Source: an uncultured Lachnospiraceae bacterium | GTDB taxonomy: Bacteria > Bacillota_A > Clostridia > Lachnospirales > Lachnospiraceae | Reading direction: 5' to 3' | NCBI GenBank assembly: GCA_900555005.1 | Contig: USJM01000078.1 | Span: 1 to 7,770, forward strand | Length of the DNA: 7,770 nt | In this document: positions 5,972 through 7,770 of the stretch, one piece after another | How positions within the stretch are numbered: position 1 is the stretch's first letter | Layout: the number at the start of each line of letters is the position of its first letter | Translations under genes and position numbers: made by a program | Notes under the pieces: generated by a model | Told to the model about the DNA's origin: nothing | Databases searched by the model: none | What the model saw: only the letters and a program-made list of their open reading frames with translations

Positions 5972-7237
5972 ATGAGGACTGGAAGAGAGCGGCAGCAGCG
6001 GAATCTGGGAATAGACCTTCTGAGAATTTTCTGCATGTTTCTGATCTGCATTCTGCAGTCTGCGGGCAGGGAAGAGCGATGGTCCGCTATGTCGGGCGGG
6101 AGGAAGTCTGGTACAGTGTCTATATCCTCGAGACGGCGGCTTACTGTGCTGTCAATACCTATGGGATGATCTCCGGCTATGTCGGCATCCGCTCTGTACA
6201 CCGGCCATCCAGAATCGTTGAGCTCTGGCTGAGGGTGTTCTGGTACTCGGCGCTGGGAACGCTGATTGCTGTGGCGGTGTTTCACCTTCCGGTGGAATCT
6301 GATACCCTCTATAAAGCACTGTTTCGACCATGTGGAAGACCTACTGGTATTTTTCAAGCTATGTGGGCGTATTTGTGGTTGAGCCATATCTGAACCGTCT
6401 GGTGAAATCGCTGGGCAGCACCGGCAAGAAGAAGCTTGCGATCACTTTGTTTCTCCTCTGTTCTGTTTTCACGATGGTGCCGCGCATTGCAAATAAAGAC
6501 TTCCTGGGAATCAGTGCCGGGTACAGTTTTCTGTGGCTGTCCGTCATGTATATCATAGGAGCCTGCGTCAGGGAACTTACAGATCAGAATCATCCGGAGA
6601 GACAGAAGCAGGAGCGTTCAGAATCTGGCGGTGCGGAAAGAAGCATCACAGAAACAGAAGCCGCGGCTGGCGTGAAAGGACAGGTTTCAGAGAAAAACGC
6701 GGATTTCCTGCACCGGTCAGGCGCCTTCTATGCTATGCTGTACATAATCTGTGTCCTGACGACCTGGATTTCAAAGATCCTGATCGAGAACTGGACGACA
6801 TCTGTGTACGGGGAGGCAAGATATGGCCGGCTCCTCTTTTCATATGCCAGCCCGACGATTGTCATCTGCGCTTTTTGCCTGCTGATGATTTTCAGCAGGC
6901 TGAAATGCAGAGGACGGGTGCTGAGGGGGCTGATCCGGTTCTTCTCCCCCCTGGCATTCTCCGTATATCTGGTGCAGCTTCAGCCTTACTTCTGGGAGTA
7001 TGTGCTGGCAGGACGGTATCAGTTCATTGCGAAGCTCGGACCGGCAGCAGCGTGCCTGATGGTGCTTGTTATGGCAGCAGCCCTGTATCTGGATGCACGG
7101 CTGTCGATCTGGTGAGGATGGCGGCCTTCCGGCTTCTCCCTATCAGAAGGGTGGCGCAGGTGATCACCGATTTCGCACTCAGGCCTTTTGCGGGACTTAC
7201 AGAACAGGAGAACAGAGAAGCTTCAGGGGATGCCTGA
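5972..7237 (+). pseudogene. Acyltransferase-3 family integral membrane protein, broken by three frameshifts as sequenced
   Basis: Members transfer acyl groups to sugars, lipids or cell-surface glycans from within the membrane. The start ATG 5972 (GGAGAGGAGG upstream) gives RNLGIDLLRIFCMFLICIL, the typical first helix. The frame breaks near 6057 and resumes as CGQGRAMVRY, with AAYCAVNTYGMISGYVG. It breaks again near 6325 and resumes as KTYWYFSSYVGVFVVEPYLNRL. A third break near 7090 leads to the ending AVDLVRMAAFRLLP. Each break is cured by one added base, giving about 422 residues with many hydrophobic helices. The first repair recreates ILH, the histidine expected at the end of helix 1. A hydrophilic, charged loop of about 45 residues (6579-6716) separates two membrane segments. 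Whether the gene is truly broken or only mis-sequenced cannot be settled here; similar breaks in trmD favour error. The acyl acceptor is unknown. Confidence 0.85.
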
Positions 7238-7283
7238 TCGCCGGAAGAGATAAAAAGCGATTGCAGAAGGCAGAAGGATTCAT

Positions 7284-7300
7284 GCCGCCTGACAGGCGGC
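7284..7300 (+). other. GC-rich hairpin in the arcC leader
   Basis: GCCGCC (7284-7289) and GGCGGC (7295-7300) form a perfect 6-bp stem around TGACA. No T run follows, so it is not a standard terminator. It ends six bases before the arcC ribosome binding site (TGGAG, 7306-7310) and may stabilise the mRNA or affect translation. Confidence 0.45.
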
Positions 7301-7315
7301 GGAAATGGAGATGCT

Positions 7316-7770
7316 ATGGAAAAGAGAGTAGTGGCAGCGCTTGGGCATCACGCAGTGGGAACGAATTTTCCGGAGCAGTATAAGGCTGTCCATGCATCTG
7401 TGAAGGTGCTGGCCGATCTGATCGAGGCTGGCTGCCAGCTGGTGATCACCCACAGCAATGCCCCGCAGGTAGGCATGATCCACACAGCACTCAATGAGTA
7501 TGCGAAAAACCATGAGACCTACAATGCGCCGATGTCTCTCTGTTCGTCGATGAGCAGGGGCTTGTGGGGTATGATATTCAGAACATGCTGCACAGTGAAC
7601 TGATGGACCGGGGCATATACCGGACGGTTTCAACCGTGATCACGCAGGTGATCGTGGATCCGTACGACGAGGCATTCTACCATCCGGTCAAGGTGATCGG
7701 ACGTATCCTCACGAAGGAGGAAGCCCAGGAAGAAGAGAGTAAGGGCAACTATGTTGTCGAGGCGGAGGGC
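7316..7770 (+). CDS. arcC: Carbamate kinase, N-terminal half, with one frameshift; runs off the right edge
   Basis: Carbamate kinase interconverts carbamoyl phosphate plus ADP with carbamate plus ATP, usually the energy-yielding last step of the arginine deiminase or related pathways. The N-terminus MEKRVVAALGHHAVGT, then THSNAPQVGMIHTAL and APMSLCSSMSRG, are family signatures. At the G run 7557-7560 the frame breaks. In the next frame it continues as LVGYDIQNMLHSEL, VSTVITQVIVDPYDEAFYHPVK and GRILTKEEAQEEE to the edge. One extra G restores the expected SRGLVGYD. About 152 of roughly 310 residues are present. The start is ATG 7316 with TGGAG five bases upstream. No other arginine-pathway gene is visible, so its pathway context lies outside the window. 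Confidence 0.93.

Noticed and set aside
5536..6387. Open frame of 283 codons on the minus strand
   Set aside because: Antisense to the ACT protein and the acyltransferase, whose plus-strand products have clear family motifs; low-complexity His/Arg/Ser-rich translation.
6533..7237. 234-codon frame as a separate gene after the acyltransferase
   Set aside because: Only its last ~50 codons are meaningful; they are the C-terminus of the acyltransferase reached by the third frameshift.

Overview
The window looks like a chromosomal housekeeping region of a moderately GC-rich Firmicute, most likely class Clostridia and plausibly Lachnospiraceae. That placement rests on recognisable protein families, strong AGGAGG-type ribosome binding sites, and the order ylxM-ffh-rpsP-khpA-rimM-trmD, the conserved Firmicute signal-recognition and ribosome-maturation cluster. 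It was made by eye, without a database search.

Layout, all genes on the + strand. (1) At 3-698 lies the C-terminal part of a threonine dehydratase (IlvA/TdcB type with an ACT domain). Its first ~20 codons are not threonine dehydratase at all: they match the Walker A region of ClpX, so the left edge is a chimera or a fusion. (2) At 779-826 an intrinsic terminator is interlocked with a sigma-70-type promoter, the -35 box lying inside the 3' arm of the hairpin. (3) At 844-4801 come ylxM, ffh, rpsP, khpA, rimM and trmD. An internal terminator sits between khpA and rimM, directly against the rimM ribosome binding site. (4) At 4849-5928 come a HAD-family hydrolase and a tandem ACT-domain protein. 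rplS, which often follows trmD, is absent from the window. (5) At 5972-7237 is an acyltransferase-3-type membrane protein. (6) From 7316 to the right edge is the N-terminal half of carbamate kinase (arcC).

The cluster genes work together. Ffh, with YlxM as probable accessory factor, forms the signal recognition particle that targets nascent membrane proteins. S16 (rpsP) and RimM serve 30S assembly, KhpA is an RNA-binding KH protein, and TrmD methylates G37 of tRNAs. The genes after trmD have no evident functional link to one another.

The most striking property of the window is its integrity. Five separate reading-frame breaks are visible: one in trmD, three in the acyltransferase and one in arcC. 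Every one is repaired by adding a single base, and three of the five fall in or beside short C or G runs. Since trmD is normally essential, uncorrected deletion-type sequencing errors are the simplest explanation. Together with the ClpX/IlvA junction at the left edge, this points to a draft-quality assembly. I found no mobile element, CRISPR array, tRNA or rRNA, and no convincing novel system; the terminator-promoter overlap and the internal terminator are the best biological leads.
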